Positions 8,033 to 16,376 of a stretch of 64,000 nt of DNA are shown in pieces. Source of the DNA: Verrucomicrobiota bacterium (GTDB taxonomy: Bacteria; Verrucomicrobiota; Verrucomicrobiia; Opitutales; Opitutaceae); assembly GCA_014584295.1 (NCBI GenBank), contig JACTNC010000053.1, positions 62,001-126,000 on the forward strand. The letters are read 5' to 3'. Every line of letters starts with the position of its first letter. Position 1 is the stretch's first letter. The translations under genes and the position numbers were made by a program. The notes under the pieces were generated by a model. It searched no databases, had not been told where the DNA came from, and saw only the letters and a program-made list of their open reading frames with translations.

Positions 8033-9466
8033 TCATCGAAGCGACAACCATGCCTGCCTCAGGCTGAGTACAGGAGCACCGCGCCGGGCATTCTCGGCCC
8101 CGATGTGGAAAGCCCACCTCCAGAGACTGCAGTACACGCGCCATCCTTCCCAAACCGACTGGCAGGCATCGCATAGATTCCTGGTGGAGGCGATACCCTG
8201 ATCGAGCCCCACGACGGTGATTTTCCCACGCTGAAAGGCAGCGACCTCGCCCGCCTTTATGCGGAATCTCCCGAAATAAAATCCCGGCAGGGACCGCCCC
8301 AAGGTGTCGATTGAAGCCGTCAAAGCCGGGGTTAGAAGCGCCCTTCCATCAAGCTGCGTCGCACGCCGAATGCCCTTTCCGGTGCCCCGAAGGAGCACCC
8401 TCTCACCACGAGACGGAACATCATCCAAACGCGAGTTGAACTCATCAAGGATGGCCTCGACATTCGGGAGCATCCGGCGGTCTGCCAAAATGAGCTCTTC
8501 GAGCGAATGAGTGCCATCACCGGTCACCGAGAGGGGACGCCTGTCAACAATCGCAACCACTCGTCCCTGCACATCAACCGGATGCCTCAGGTAGAAGACA
8601 TCAAAATGACATGACAGATCTTCGCTATCATTCTTGCCTCCAATAGCTTTTGCAGCGCCCGGCAGGATGGATGAGGTCGCTGAAGGCATTGAATTCGACG
8701 CCGAACTGTCCCCCCCGCCGTTCCCCGTCGTCCGGTTGGCCGCCGTAAAAAGCGTAAGGCCCCGATATCTGATGCCCAGACCAAGGACGAACAGGGCTAT
8801 CGGCGGGTATTTCGCGATACGGGGCCAGAAAGCCCATCGGGTAAGCCGGAGGCAGCGAGAGCGAAGGATCCTGCGTCCCTTCCAGGAAGAAAGCCGGATC
8901 CCGAGTTTGAGTATGACCCAGATAACGATTCCCCCTGCGATCAGCAGCGGAACCGTGCGCTCCCAGGCATGGAACATCACAAGGAGCCTTTCCCCTGCCC
9001 ATACAGTTCCACCGACAAGTAGCGGCGTCCAAATGACGCACCCCAGCGCGAACCAGCCAATGAACGGCGGCCATGGCACCCGGAGGATGCCCGCCGCGAG
9101 GTAGGCGGGCACACGTATTCCCGGCATGAAACGCGTCGCGAGCACCAATCGCCCGCCCTTTGTCTTGAACCACCTTTCCGCCCGCTCGATTCTCTCCGGT
9201 GATACCCGGGTTCGGACCAGCCGCATTTCCAGCATCGGTCTGCCAAGTGTGCGCCCGATGGCGACGAGGATAATATCGCCCATGAAAATTCCCACCATGC
9301 AGGCGGCCAGCACCGGCCAGAAAGGGGCCTTTCCACTGGCAATCAGCAGTCCGGCGCCAATGCACGTCAGGTCTTCGCTCAGAAGCGTCGCCAGCGCCAG
9401 CCCCACAAGTGCCAACCAGAGCGATCCGCTGGAAAACTGCGCGGCTACCGAATCGGAGATCATCAA
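8033..9466 (-). CDS. DedA/VTT membrane protein with decayed ATP-grasp-like tail
   Basis: A 477-residue protein. Residues 15-190 form a DedA (VTT) integral membrane domain, with 'EDLTCIGAGLL', 'GDIILVAIGRTLGR', and 'RFMPGIRVPAYLAAGILR' carrying the conserved Arg-Gly pattern of this flippase-like family. Residues 288-470 resemble the second half of ATP-grasp carboxylate-amine ligases that are fused to DedA domains in other bacteria ('VTGDG..SLEELIL', 'GFYFGRF', 'ARRGA'). The first, ATP-binding half appears replaced by a Ser/Gly-rich linker at 245-287. The place where active homologues carry 'ELNG' reads 'GLDQG' (420-424). The transport role is plausible, and the tail is probably non-catalytic. 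The fusion family is recalled, not searched. Confidence 0.75.
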   Translation of the reverse strand: MMISDSVAAQFSSGSLWLALVGLALATLLSEDLTCIGAGLLIASGKAPFWPVLAACMVGIFMGDIILVAIGRTLGRPMLEMRLVRTRVSPERIERAERWFKTKGGRLVLATRFMPGIRVPAYLAAGILRVPWPPFIGWFALGCVIWTPLLVGGTVWAGERLLVMFHAWERTVPLLIAGGIVIWVILKLGIRLSSWKGRRILRSRCLRLTRWAFWPRIAKYPPIALFVLGLGIRYRGLTLFTAANRTTGNGGGDSSASNSMPSATSSILPGAAKAIGGKNDSEDLSCHFDVFYLRHPVDVQGRVVAIVDRRPLSVTGDGTHSLEELILADRRMLPNVEAILDEFNSRLDDVPSRGERVLLRGTGKGIRRATQLDGRALLTPALTASIDTLGRSLPGFYFGRFRIKAGEVAAFQRGKITVVGLDQGIASTRNLCDACQSVWEGWRVYCSLWRWAFHIGAENARRGAPVLSLRQAWLSLR

Positions 9467-9577
9467 ACGGGATGCCTTGTCTGCCCTGGAGTCACGTTAA
9501 CAGGACAAGCCCTCAACATGTCGGACACAAGTTCCAGTTTGGCTTTCCTACCCGACTGATTCCAGTACCAAGGCACC

Positions 9578-10465
9578 GTGGTCATCGACGCACACCTTCA
9601 TCTCTATGCCGCCGAAGCTTCAGCGGAGCCTCGTGCGTGGGCAAGGGCGCAGGGGGAGTCCTGGTGGATGAATTGCGTCGCCCCGCAGGATCGCCCTTCC
9701 CTGCAGGGTTGGGCAGGAATTGATCGTCTCCTGCGGGACATGGACGCCGCAGGGATTGATCATGCCGTGTTGCTCGGCTGGTATTGGGAGAACCAGGCAA
9801 CGGCGGACCTGCAAATTGACTGGTTCACTCGCTGGATTCGAACCCATCCTGACCGTTTGAGTGCATTCGTTCCGGTCGTGCCTTCACGGAATGGAAACGG
9901 GCTCGAAAAAACGCGGCGTGCACTGGACAGCGGTTTTCGAGGAATTGGTGAACTTCTTCCGCAGATTCAAGGATTCACCTTCAAGGACGAGGATTTCGCC
10001 GCGCTCATGGCACTTGCGCGCGAATATCGGGTCCCGACCAACCTCCACGTGACCGATCCCGTCGCCGCGGTGCGCAGCAGCGTTCAGGTGCCGACACCCC
10101 TTGAGTGCTTCGTGCAACTCTTCGCCGACTTCCCTGAAAATGTTTTTGTTCTCGCGCATTGGGGCGGTGGCCTTCCGTTCCATGAACTCACCCGCGGTTC
10201 CGGCGCGCTTTTCCGGAATGTCTACTACGACACTGCCGCTTCGCCTCTTGTCTACGATTCACGGATTTTTCGGCGCGTATGCGATGTCATTGGCTCCGAT
10301 CGTGTCCTTTTCGGAACCGACTACCCTCTGCTCACCCACCCTCGGCTCTCGAACGAACCGGGTTTCATTCTCGATCTGAAGGATGCGCGTGCATCGGGGT
10401 TATCGGAGTCGGAGCTGCACCAAGTGCTCGGCGGAAACGCCCGTCGCCTCCTTCGACTTCCATAA
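9578..10465 (+). CDS. amidohydrolase-family (Amidohydro_2) protein
   Basis: A 295-residue TIM-barrel metal-dependent hydrolase or decarboxylase. It opens with the metal-binding 'IDAHLHLY', continues with a barrel strand holding a conserved His ('PTNLHVTDP'), then 'VFVLAHWGGGLPF', and ends with 'VLFGTDYPLL', whose Asp completes the site. This order is standard for the ACMSD/amidohydrolase-2 family. Start is GTG at 9578, placing the HxH motif close to the N-terminus as usual. It is divergent from the DedA gene. Substrate is unknown, with a cyclic ester or an aromatic carboxylate as possibilities. Confidence 0.85.
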   Translation: MVIDAHLHLYAAEASAEPRAWARAQGESWWMNCVAPQDRPSLQGWAGIDRLLRDMDAAGIDHAVLLGWYWENQATADLQIDWFTRWIRTHPDRLSAFVPVVPSRNGNGLEKTRRALDSGFRGIGELLPQIQGFTFKDEDFAALMALAREYRVPTNLHVTDPVAAVRSSVQVPTPLECFVQLFADFPENVFVLAHWGGGLPFHELTRGSGALFRNVYYDTAASPLVYDSRIFRRVCDVIGSDRVLFGTDYPLLTHPRLSNEPGFILDLKDARASGLSESELHQVLGGNARRLLRLP

Positions 10466-10532
10466 CCGCCACCACCAGGCGCAGCCTTCACTCGCGAAAC
10501 CCGAACTTTCATCCTCCAGTCATCGCTTCCTC

Positions 10533-11039
10533 ATGCGCCTTTGCAAAATCGCACTGCTCGCTGCGGCCGCTTTCCACCTGCTTCTGGTGGTTTTCAACAA
10601 CGTCGTCGACTACCCCTCCAACTATCGTTTCGTGCAGCACGTTCTGGGGATGGACACGCTTTTTTCCGGCGAGGCGCAAACCTGGAGGGCCCTTCGTCCT
10701 CCAGCCGTCGCAGGCACCTCAAGCTGGCCGTTACACGCAGCCTATGTGGGAATCATCGTCTGGGAGGGCATTGCGTGCAGCCTCATCGCTCTGGGAGCAG
10801 TTCGACTCTGGAGCCTGCGCAATGCGCCCGCGAAGGACTTCAATGCCGCAAAAACACTCGGCACCGTGGGCCTGACCGCCTCCCTGCTCCTCTGGTTCTT
10901 CGCCTTCATCAGCATCGGAGCCGAATGGTTCCTCATGTGGCAATCGAAATCCTGGAACGGTCTCGACGCTGCATCCCGATTGTTCGCCTGCCAGGGCATC
11001 ATCCTCCTCTTTCTCAACCAAAGGGACGAAGATTCCTGA
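10533..11039 (+). CDS. DUF2165-like small membrane protein
   Basis: A 168-residue protein with four predicted membrane helices: 'IALLAAAAFHLLLVVFNNV', a central helix around 'YVGIIVWEGIACSLIALGAV', 'GLTASLLLWFFAFISIGAEWF', and a C-terminal 'LFACQGIILLFL'. The 'NN..DY.SN..FV.HVL.MDT' and 'W..MWQS..WNG...A.R' patterns are typical of DUF2165, a family of unknown function. The ATG at 10533 is chosen. A longer open frame reaches 10383 but overlaps the preceding gene and has no family similarity. It lies 67 bases after the amidohydrolase and may be co-transcribed with it. Confidence 0.8.
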   Translation: MRLCKIALLAAAAFHLLLVVFNNVVDYPSNYRFVQHVLGMDTLFSGEAQTWRALRPPAVAGTSSWPLHAAYVGIIVWEGIACSLIALGAVRLWSLRNAPAKDFNAAKTLGTVGLTASLLLWFFAFISIGAEWFLMWQSKSWNGLDAASRLFACQGIILLFLNQRDEDS

Positions 11040-11120
11040 TCGCCCGTCAGGACATGAACGCCACTGTTCCCCGCAACCACTCGCCTGCTATCGAAAGCAA
11101 AGTCATGAGCGTTGGATTGA

Positions 11121-12407
11121 TTGCACCGCTTCAAGCTCGCCACTTCAGGCACTGAGCCCTTGCCTCCAGCCGTGGTCCAGGAATCTGCAATCCTTCGTTT
11201 CCATTCGCTGCTGTCATCCGCATTTATTGAGGGAACGCTTGTCAAATTGACGTTCGGCAAGCCCACACCCCAATCGCAGGAGCCCGATCTCAAGAACGTC
11301 TATGTCCGGCCCGTGAACCTGAAGTCGGGACCTCACTTCACGTTTGTCTACCGGTATGCAACCCGGGATGTGACAAAGAACTTCCCTCCCGCGATTGCGC
11401 TGGAAACCGCACGCTCCTTGCTCGGAACCGCTTTCTGCGACGCCCACCTCTTTACTCCGCTGCAGTCCGCCCAACTGGAGATCGACGCGGAAGGCAAGGC
11501 TCGCCTGCGTCAAAAGGTTGCCGCCCATGCTCCCACGTCTCGCAGCGAAAGGCACGATCGGGAAAAGCGTCGCCCGGTTCCGTTGACAACCGGATGGCTG
11601 CATCGCCTCGGGGTGACCAACGCGGAAGGTCGACCGCGGGAGGGAATGGCGGCAAAGCTGCGTCAGATCCAGAAATTTGCCGAAATTCTCGACTCACTCC
11701 TCAAGGACGCCGGGCTGCTCCACGACACAAGATCCGAGCCGGGGAGCCGCACGCCTCGGAAACCCCTCACCGTCGTGGATATGGGTTCCGGCAAGGGCTA
11801 CCTCACCTTTGCGGCAGCCGGCATGCTCCGCGACCGGGCTCACGTCGTCGGTGTCGAGGACAGGCAGGAACTCGTCACACTTTGCAACGAGGTCGCCCGA
11901 GAGGAGAAACTCGACTCACTGAATTTCATTCAGGGGAATATTGCCACCGCCACCTGGGCCGAAGACAGCAGGTGTGATGTCCTGATAGCGCTCCATGCCT
12001 GTGACACGGCAACGGATGACGCACTAGCGAGAGGAATCGCAGCAGGCGCCAAACTGCTCGTCGTCTCTCCCTGTTGCCAGAAAGAGCTTCGTCCGCTCAT
12101 GCAGCCGCCAGCCATCCTTGGCGACGCGCTACTGCACGGCATCTTCCTGGAGAGGCAGGCCGAATTTGTCACCGACGCCCTGCGCGCCCAACTGCTGGAG
12201 TGGGCAGGCTATCGCACCAAGGTGTTTGAATTTGTTTCCACGGAGCACACCGCAAGGAATGTCATGATCGCCGGGATCAAGGATCGTCCACCACAGCAAC
12301 AGGGCAGATTGGAACGCCTGTGTGCCTTTGCTCAATTTTATGGCGTCTCCACCCAAGCCTTGGCGCGCCACCTCGGCGTGGACCTGGCAAGCGGAGTGAC
12401 GACGTGA
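11121..12407 (+). CDS. class I SAM-dependent methyltransferase
   Basis: A 428-residue protein. An N-terminal region (about 1-150) of unknown fold precedes a basic linker and a Rossmann methyltransferase domain: motif I 'VVDMGSGKGYLTFAAAGML', then 'VVGVEDRQELV', and 'CDVLIALHACDTATDDAL', followed by 'VVSPCCQKELR'. The 'ALHACD.ATD.A' and 'SPCCQKE' signatures place it with the GSTCD-like/Methyltransf_32 group, possibly an RNA or protein methylase. Start is TTG at 11121. No ATG in frame gives the N-terminal domain. The stop overlaps the GTG of the next methyltransferase by 4 bases (GTGA), so the two are co-translated. Confidence 0.85.
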   Translation: MHRFKLATSGTEPLPPAVVQESAILRFHSLLSSAFIEGTLVKLTFGKPTPQSQEPDLKNVYVRPVNLKSGPHFTFVYRYATRDVTKNFPPAIALETARSLLGTAFCDAHLFTPLQSAQLEIDAEGKARLRQKVAAHAPTSRSERHDREKRRPVPLTTGWLHRLGVTNAEGRPREGMAAKLRQIQKFAEILDSLLKDAGLLHDTRSEPGSRTPRKPLTVVDMGSGKGYLTFAAAGMLRDRAHVVGVEDRQELVTLCNEVAREEKLDSLNFIQGNIATATWAEDSRCDVLIALHACDTATDDALARGIAAGAKLLVVSPCCQKELRPLMQPPAILGDALLHGIFLERQAEFVTDALRAQLLEWAGYRTKVFEFVSTEHTARNVMIAGIKDRPPQQQGRLERLCAFAQFYGVSTQALARHLGVDLASGVTT

Positions 12408-13405
12408 ACTGGAGTTCACTCGACTGGTCGGCCTTGGATCGGCTGCGCTCCCAGTTTCTGGGCGGCGTAACTCCTTCCGTGCCCTACTGGCAGTCGTCCG
12501 CCGACCTTGCCACCTACGACTTCACCTACGGGGAGCGCATCGGCTGGAAGTGGGATGCCGTTCTCGCCGAACTCCGCCTCCGCCGCTGGCTTCCCTCTGA
12601 AACTGGGAACTTGCGTGTGCTGGACTGGGGATGCGGCTCAGGTGTGGCCGGCAGGAGGGTTGTCAAATGGCTGGGTGTGGAGCGTGTGGCGTCCCTGTCG
12701 GTTTGGGACCATTCGCCGATCGCCCGCCGCTTCGCCGCAGACAAGGCGCAGGAAGCATTCCCCGGCCTTTCGATCCAAGAACCCCCGAAGTCCGAAGCGT
12801 TCTGCGATCTGCTCGTCATCAGTCATGTCCTGAACGAGTTGTCTGCCGAGGCGGAAGTCTCCCTCCTCGCAAGCATTGCGCAGGCTCATGCTGTTCTCTG
12901 GGTAGAGCCAGGAACTCATTCGGTCGCGCGCGCGCTGCAGCGCCATCGAAACAATCTCCGATCTCAATTTAGCATCATCGCGCCCTGCACACACCAAGCC
13001 GACTGCGGACTGCTGTCGGCAGGCAATGAGCGCCACTGGTGTCACCATTTCGCGGCTCCTCCCGCGGGTGTGCATGCCGACGGCAACTGGGTCAGATTCG
13101 CACAGCGTGCAGGGATCGATCTTCGCAGCCTCCCCTACTCCTTTCTCGTCCTTGATCGGCAGGCACCATTCACGGCACTCGACCCCGACCATGGGCCCAC
13201 AGCACGCATCATCGGTAGGCCCGACGCCTTCAAGCCCTATGTGCGCCTGCTCGGCTGCGAGAGCGATGGTGCACATGAACTAACCGTCATGAAGCGGGAA
13301 TGCCCCGTGCTTTACAAACAGCTTGAACGAGCCCGCGGGCCGCTTCTCTACCGGTGGCAAAGGAACGGAGACCGCATCGTAGCAGGTCAGCCATGCCAGC
13401 CATAG
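12404..13405 (+). CDS. Rsm22-like methyltransferase
   Basis: A 333-residue protein resembling the Rsm22 family, linked in mitochondria to small-subunit ribosome assembly. It has a Rossmann motif 'RVLDWGCGSGVAGRRVV', 'LLVISHVLNEL' (typical of Rsm22), 'VLWVEPGTHS', and a Cys cluster 'IAPCTHQADCGLL...HWCHHF' like the iron-sulfur or zinc cysteines of the family. The GTG at 12404 overlaps the preceding TGA by 4 bases. This gives the expected N-terminus, and longer in-frame starts would lie inside the upstream gene. Pairing with another methyltransferase suggests a shared RNA-modification role. Confidence 0.85.
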   Translation: MNWSSLDWSALDRLRSQFLGGVTPSVPYWQSSADLATYDFTYGERIGWKWDAVLAELRLRRWLPSETGNLRVLDWGCGSGVAGRRVVKWLGVERVASLSVWDHSPIARRFAADKAQEAFPGLSIQEPPKSEAFCDLLVISHVLNELSAEAEVSLLASIAQAHAVLWVEPGTHSVARALQRHRNNLRSQFSIIAPCTHQADCGLLSAGNERHWCHHFAAPPAGVHADGNWVRFAQRAGIDLRSLPYSFLVLDRQAPFTALDPDHGPTARIIGRPDAFKPYVRLLGCESDGAHELTVMKRECPVLYKQLERARGPLLYRWQRNGDRIVAGQPCQP

Positions 13406-13507
13406 CGCGGCAAGCACGGAAAAAGTTCTCCGCATGACATGACTGGTATTGCATCCAACAAAGAAAGAGCCCATGATCTCCTCCCGCTGCATACGCGCGA
13501 TTTATTC

Positions 13508-13786
13508 ATGGCGAACAAGAAGACCGTTCTGCTCCGACTTCGACGGCACTCACTGCTGAGTGCCATCGGACTGACGTTTGTGATTGTTACAAACGCTTTT
13601 GGAGCAACGCCGCAAAAGGCACCCACTCCCGACAAGCCGGGACGTGTTGAGCGCCATACTCGTGAAGAAGTCGCCAACAAGCGCGCGGGCAGGACCGAAA
13701 CGGCAGATAGCGAGCGGCGCTCGGCCCCCAAGAAGAAGTCGCCTGAAGGACCCAGCGCATCGCGGACGCGCGTCTGGCTCACCTGA
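13508..13786 (+). CDS. small exported protein of unknown function
   Basis: A 92-residue protein from the ATG at 13508. It has a basic n-region ('MANKKTVLLRLRRH'), a hydrophobic core ('LLSAIGLTFVIVTNAF') and a signal-peptidase-like 'GATPQ' site. The mature part is short, very basic and rich in Arg, Lys, Pro and Ser, with no recognised domain. It could be a genuine small secreted or membrane-attached basic protein. The lack of homology and the short length leave open that it is spurious. It lies alone between the Rsm22-like gene and a tiny basic protein gene. Confidence 0.4.
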   Translation: MANKKTVLLRLRRHSLLSAIGLTFVIVTNAFGATPQKAPTPDKPGRVERHTREEVANKRAGRTETADSERRSAPKKKSPEGPSASRTRVWLT

Positions 13787-13936
13787 GCCCATATCCTGCA
13801 GAAATTTCCAGCGCGTCGGCGTGCTTGAGTCGTGTGACTGTTCGGGCGACGCGAAATCTTGCCATGTGGCACCCGTTTCAAGGGCTTGACTCAGATGCCC
13901 GGATCAGAGAAACGTAAACGCTTATCACTTCCAACC

Positions 13937-14038
13937 ATGGGTCGACAATCCAACAAGATCATCAAGAGAAAACGGCGTCTTGCACGCATCAAGCGCAGGA
14001 AAGAGGCTGCCAAGAAAACCGCGAAGGCCAAGAAGTAG
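13937..14038 (+). CDS. 33-residue highly basic protein, possibly ribosome-associated
   Basis: An ATG at 13937 opens a 33-codon frame ending at TAG 14036. The product starts 'MGRQSNKIIKRKRRLARIKRR' and ends in Lys/Ala repeats, with over half its residues Lys or Arg. It is followed within ten bases by a strong intrinsic terminator, which supports a real transcription unit. Size and composition recall small ribosomal proteins such as bTHX or COX24/bL38-type peptides, but the sequence matches neither closely. It sits just before rimO, a ribosomal protein modification gene. Function is inferred from composition and context only. Confidence 0.6.
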   Translation: MGRQSNKIIKRKRRLARIKRRKEAAKKTAKAKK

Positions 14039-14046
14039 CCCCCTTT

Positions 14047-14074
14047 ACCGCGGCCCTGGTGCCGCGGTTTTTTT
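14047..14074 (+). terminator. intrinsic terminator after the 33-residue basic protein
   Basis: An 8-bp perfect GC-rich stem (ACCGCGGC at 14047-14054, GCCGCGGT at 14061-14068) with a 6-base loop is followed by a run of T to 14074. It is placed eight bases after the stop of the small basic protein gene and separates it from rimO. Confidence 0.9.
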
Positions 14075-14154
14075 ATCGTCCGATGTAGACGCCTGTTTTG
14101 CCTGGCGATACTGGGGCGACCCAATTTCCGGGCGATGCGTCCGGTTCTGAATCC

Positions 14155-15570
14155 ATGATCAAGGTCAGTCTCATTTCCCTCGGTTGCGCCAAGAATCTCG
14201 TCGACAGCGAAATCATGGTCGGGCACCTGCACAAGGCCGGCATGACCGTCATTCCGGAAGCCGAGAAGGCGGATGTCGTCATCGTAAACACATGCTCCTT
14301 CATTGATTCCTCAAAGGAGGAATCGATCGGGCACATTCTCGAGGTCCACCAGAACCGGGGCCTGCGCAAACGTAGGAAGGAACAGAAGCTGATCGTCGCC
14401 GGCTGCATGTCGCAGCGCTTCTCCAAAGAGCTGTCCGGAGAACTTTCGCACGAAGTCGATGCCTTCATCGGCCTCGACCAGGTGACCAAGGTCGCGCCGA
14501 TCATTGAGTCGATCTACGAAAAGGAGCGGACGGCAAATTCCAGTCCTGAAAATTTTGTCACGCGGCACTCGACCTACATCCCGGATTACGACACGCCGCG
14601 GTTCCGGCTTACACCCAAGCACTTTGCCTACATCAAGATTGCAGAAGGCTGCAATCATCCGTGCACCTTCTGCATCATCCCCCAGATCCGCGGCCGCCAC
14701 CGCAGCCGAACGGTCGACAGTGTCGTGGCGGAGGCCAGGGGGCTCGTCGCCGAAGGCGTACGCGAACTCGATCTGATTTCGCAGGACACGACCTTCTTCG
14801 GGATGGATACCTGGGAGCAGCGACCGAATCCACGCACGCCCGTAGATTCCTCGCGCGGGACGGCACTGACCACGCTGCTGCGCCAGTTGAATTCCATTGA
14901 AGGGGATTTCTGGATACGCCTGCTGTACACGCACCCGGCACACTGGAGCGACGAGCTCATTCAAACGATTGCGGAATGCCCAAAGGTCGCACGCTACATC
15001 GACATTCCACTCCAGCACATCAGCAATCACATGCTCGGACTGATGCAGCGCGAGACGAGCGGAGAATACATACGCGATCTGATCCGGCGGATTCGGGCAG
15101 GCATTCCCGGCATAGCGATTCGCACCACCTTCATCGTGGGGTTCCCGGGAGAGACCGAGGCAGATGTCGATGAACTGTGCGAGTTCATCCGTGAAACGCG
15201 CTTTGAACGGCTTGGCGTGTTCCGCTATTCCCAAGAGGAGGGAACGCGGGCCGCCAGGATGGAGGGTCAGATTTCCGCCAAGGTGAAGGAGGCGCGCTGG
15301 CACCGCGTCATGGCGCTCCAGAAGGAGATCGCCGCACAGGTCAGCGCCTCCCAGGTCGGTCGCACACTCAAGGTCCTGGTCGAGGAGCCCGGAGTCGCCC
15401 GGGGGGAAGCCGATGCGCCCGACATCGATGGGCGTGTCTATGTCCCGCGTGAGATGCCCGTTGGCGAATTCGCCAGCGTAAAGATCAATGCCAGCAGGGA
15501 CTATGATCTCCTGGCGCTGCCGATTGGGCAGCAGCCCGCAGCCTACAAGGTCGCGAAGCAGGCCCAATAG
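14155..15570 (+). CDS. rimO: ribosomal protein uS12 methylthiotransferase RimO
   Basis: RimO is a radical-SAM enzyme that adds a methylthio group to a conserved Asp of ribosomal protein uS12. The 471-residue protein has the N-terminal UPF0004 domain with three cluster cysteines ('SLGCAKNLVDSE', 'VNTCSFI', 'VAGCMSQ'), the radical-SAM motif 'CNHPCTFC' following 'IKIAEGC', and a C-terminal TRAM-like domain with 'VEEPGVARGEADAPDIDG'. 'SLGCAKN' and 'R.EADAP..DG' distinguish RimO from MiaB. The ATG at 14155 gives the canonical N-terminus; an upstream TTG at 14098 does not. A short loop insertion with 'EQRPNPRTPVDSS' is unusual but outside the motifs. Confidence 0.96.
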   Translation: MIKVSLISLGCAKNLVDSEIMVGHLHKAGMTVIPEAEKADVVIVNTCSFIDSSKEESIGHILEVHQNRGLRKRRKEQKLIVAGCMSQRFSKELSGELSHEVDAFIGLDQVTKVAPIIESIYEKERTANSSPENFVTRHSTYIPDYDTPRFRLTPKHFAYIKIAEGCNHPCTFCIIPQIRGRHRSRTVDSVVAEARGLVAEGVRELDLISQDTTFFGMDTWEQRPNPRTPVDSSRGTALTTLLRQLNSIEGDFWIRLLYTHPAHWSDELIQTIAECPKVARYIDIPLQHISNHMLGLMQRETSGEYIRDLIRRIRAGIPGIAIRTTFIVGFPGETEADVDELCEFIRETRFERLGVFRYSQEEGTRAARMEGQISAKVKEARWHRVMALQKEIAAQVSASQVGRTLKVLVEEPGVARGEADAPDIDGRVYVPREMPVGEFASVKINASRDYDLLALPIGQQPAAYKVAKQAQ

Positions 15571-15588
15571 CTTTCGGGCCTTCGCACG

Positions 15589-15915
15589 ATGCCTTCCGCA
15601 CAGCTCAAGATCGGTTGGACAACGCTCGCGTCATCCGCGGAAGCGCAAGCCCTCGCCCGCGATCTTGTTTCCCGCGGCCTGGCTGTCTGCTGCCAGGTCG
15701 ATGGACCTGTTCAATCCATCTATCATTGGCAGGGAAAGATCGAATCGGCGCCGGAGTTCCGACTTACCATTAAGTTCCTGTCCGACAGGCAGTCCCGCAT
15801 GGAGGCGGTCCTGTTGGCTCAGCATCCCTACGACACCCCGGAGTGGGTGGTGGTCGAGGCCACGGCCGTCAGTGAAAAATACTTGTCATGGGCGCAGTCC
15901 GTGCCTCACTCTTGA
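15589..15915 (+). CDS. cutA: CutA-like divalent cation tolerance protein
   Basis: A 108-residue trimeric ferredoxin-like protein of the CutA1 family, linked to copper tolerance in E. coli, though its mechanism is unsettled. Diagnostic segments are 'WTTLASSAEAQALARDLVSRGLAVCCQV', 'SIYHWQGKIESAPEFRLTIKF', and 'HPYDTPEWVVVEA', matching the 'YxWxGxI' and 'HPYxxPE' family signatures. It begins 18 bases after rimO and is probably co-transcribed with it and with the small basic protein that follows. Confidence 0.93.
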   Translation: MPSAQLKIGWTTLASSAEAQALARDLVSRGLAVCCQVDGPVQSIYHWQGKIESAPEFRLTIKFLSDRQSRMEAVLLAQHPYDTPEWVVVEATAVSEKYLSWAQSVPHS

Positions 15916-15948
15916 CCCTTTCATTCGAATCAGACCTCCCTTAACGTC

Positions 15949-16104
15949 ATGTCACAGCACAAAAGTCTCCAAGGCGCCTCAGGTATCGTGGTGAAGCGCA
16001 ATGTCCTCAAGCGCTTCGAGCGTGTGGACCTCCTCAAGAAGCGCGGCCAGTGGAAAGCGGGGGACCGCATTCTGGGTCTGAAAAAGACCAAGCCCGACGT
16101 CTAA
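15949..16104 (+). CDS. Chlamydiae/Verrucomicrobia-type small basic protein
   Basis: A 51-residue basic protein starting 'MSQHKSLQGASGIVVKRNVL' and continuing 'KRFERVDLLKKRGQWKAG', then 'RILGLKKTKPDV'. It matches my recollection of the small basic protein family defined for Chlamydiae and Verrucomicrobia (TIGR04137), thought to be ribosome-associated. It follows cutA by 33 bases, ends with TAA at 16102, and has its own terminator 28 bases on. It is a useful lineage marker for this window. Ribosome association is reported for the family by inference and is not shown here. Confidence 0.9.
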   Translation: MSQHKSLQGASGIVVKRNVLKRFERVDLLKKRGQWKAGDRILGLKKTKPDV

Positions 16105-16131
16105 GCTTCGTTCATCGTTTTTCATTCAATT

Positions 16132-16161
16132 AGGCAGGTCGACCACGACCTGCCTTTTTTT
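16132..16161 (+). terminator. intrinsic terminator after the small basic protein
   Basis: A perfect 10-bp stem (AGGCAGGTCG at 16132-16141, CGACCTGCCT at 16146-16155) with a four-base loop is followed by a T-run to 16161. It ends the rimO-cutA-small basic protein transcription unit ahead of tRNA-Arg. Confidence 0.93.
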
Positions 16162-16276
16162 GTCCGCCTTCGAACCTCGCTCGCTCACCCTCACACAACA
16201 AAGCCCCATTGCAAGTCCCTGCATTTCACCACGCTTGACGAAAGGGAAGGAGCCCCTTTCCTTGGCCCTTCGTGCT

Positions 16277-16351
16277 GCGGGCGTAGCACAATGGATAGTG
16301 TAGCGGTCTCCGAAGCCGTTGATGTGGGTTCGATTCCCGCCGCTCGCACCA
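16277..16351 (+). tRNA. tRNA-Arg, anticodon CCG
   Basis: A complete cloverleaf can be folded: acceptor stem 16277-16283 with 16341-16347 (one G-U pair), D stem 16286-16289 with 16298-16301, anticodon stem 16303-16307 with 16315-16319, loop CTCCGAA, and a T arm with 'GGTTCGATTCC'. The anticodon at 16310-16312 is CCG, reading Arg codon CGG. The 3' CCA is encoded (16349-16351). Confidence 0.96.
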
Positions 16352-16376
16352 GCTTGGGGTGATTCGGGTCTACACC

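Noticed and set aside
14311..15567. Long minus-strand frame opposite rimO
   Set aside because: It shows no family features, and rimO on the plus strand has all its cysteine motifs.
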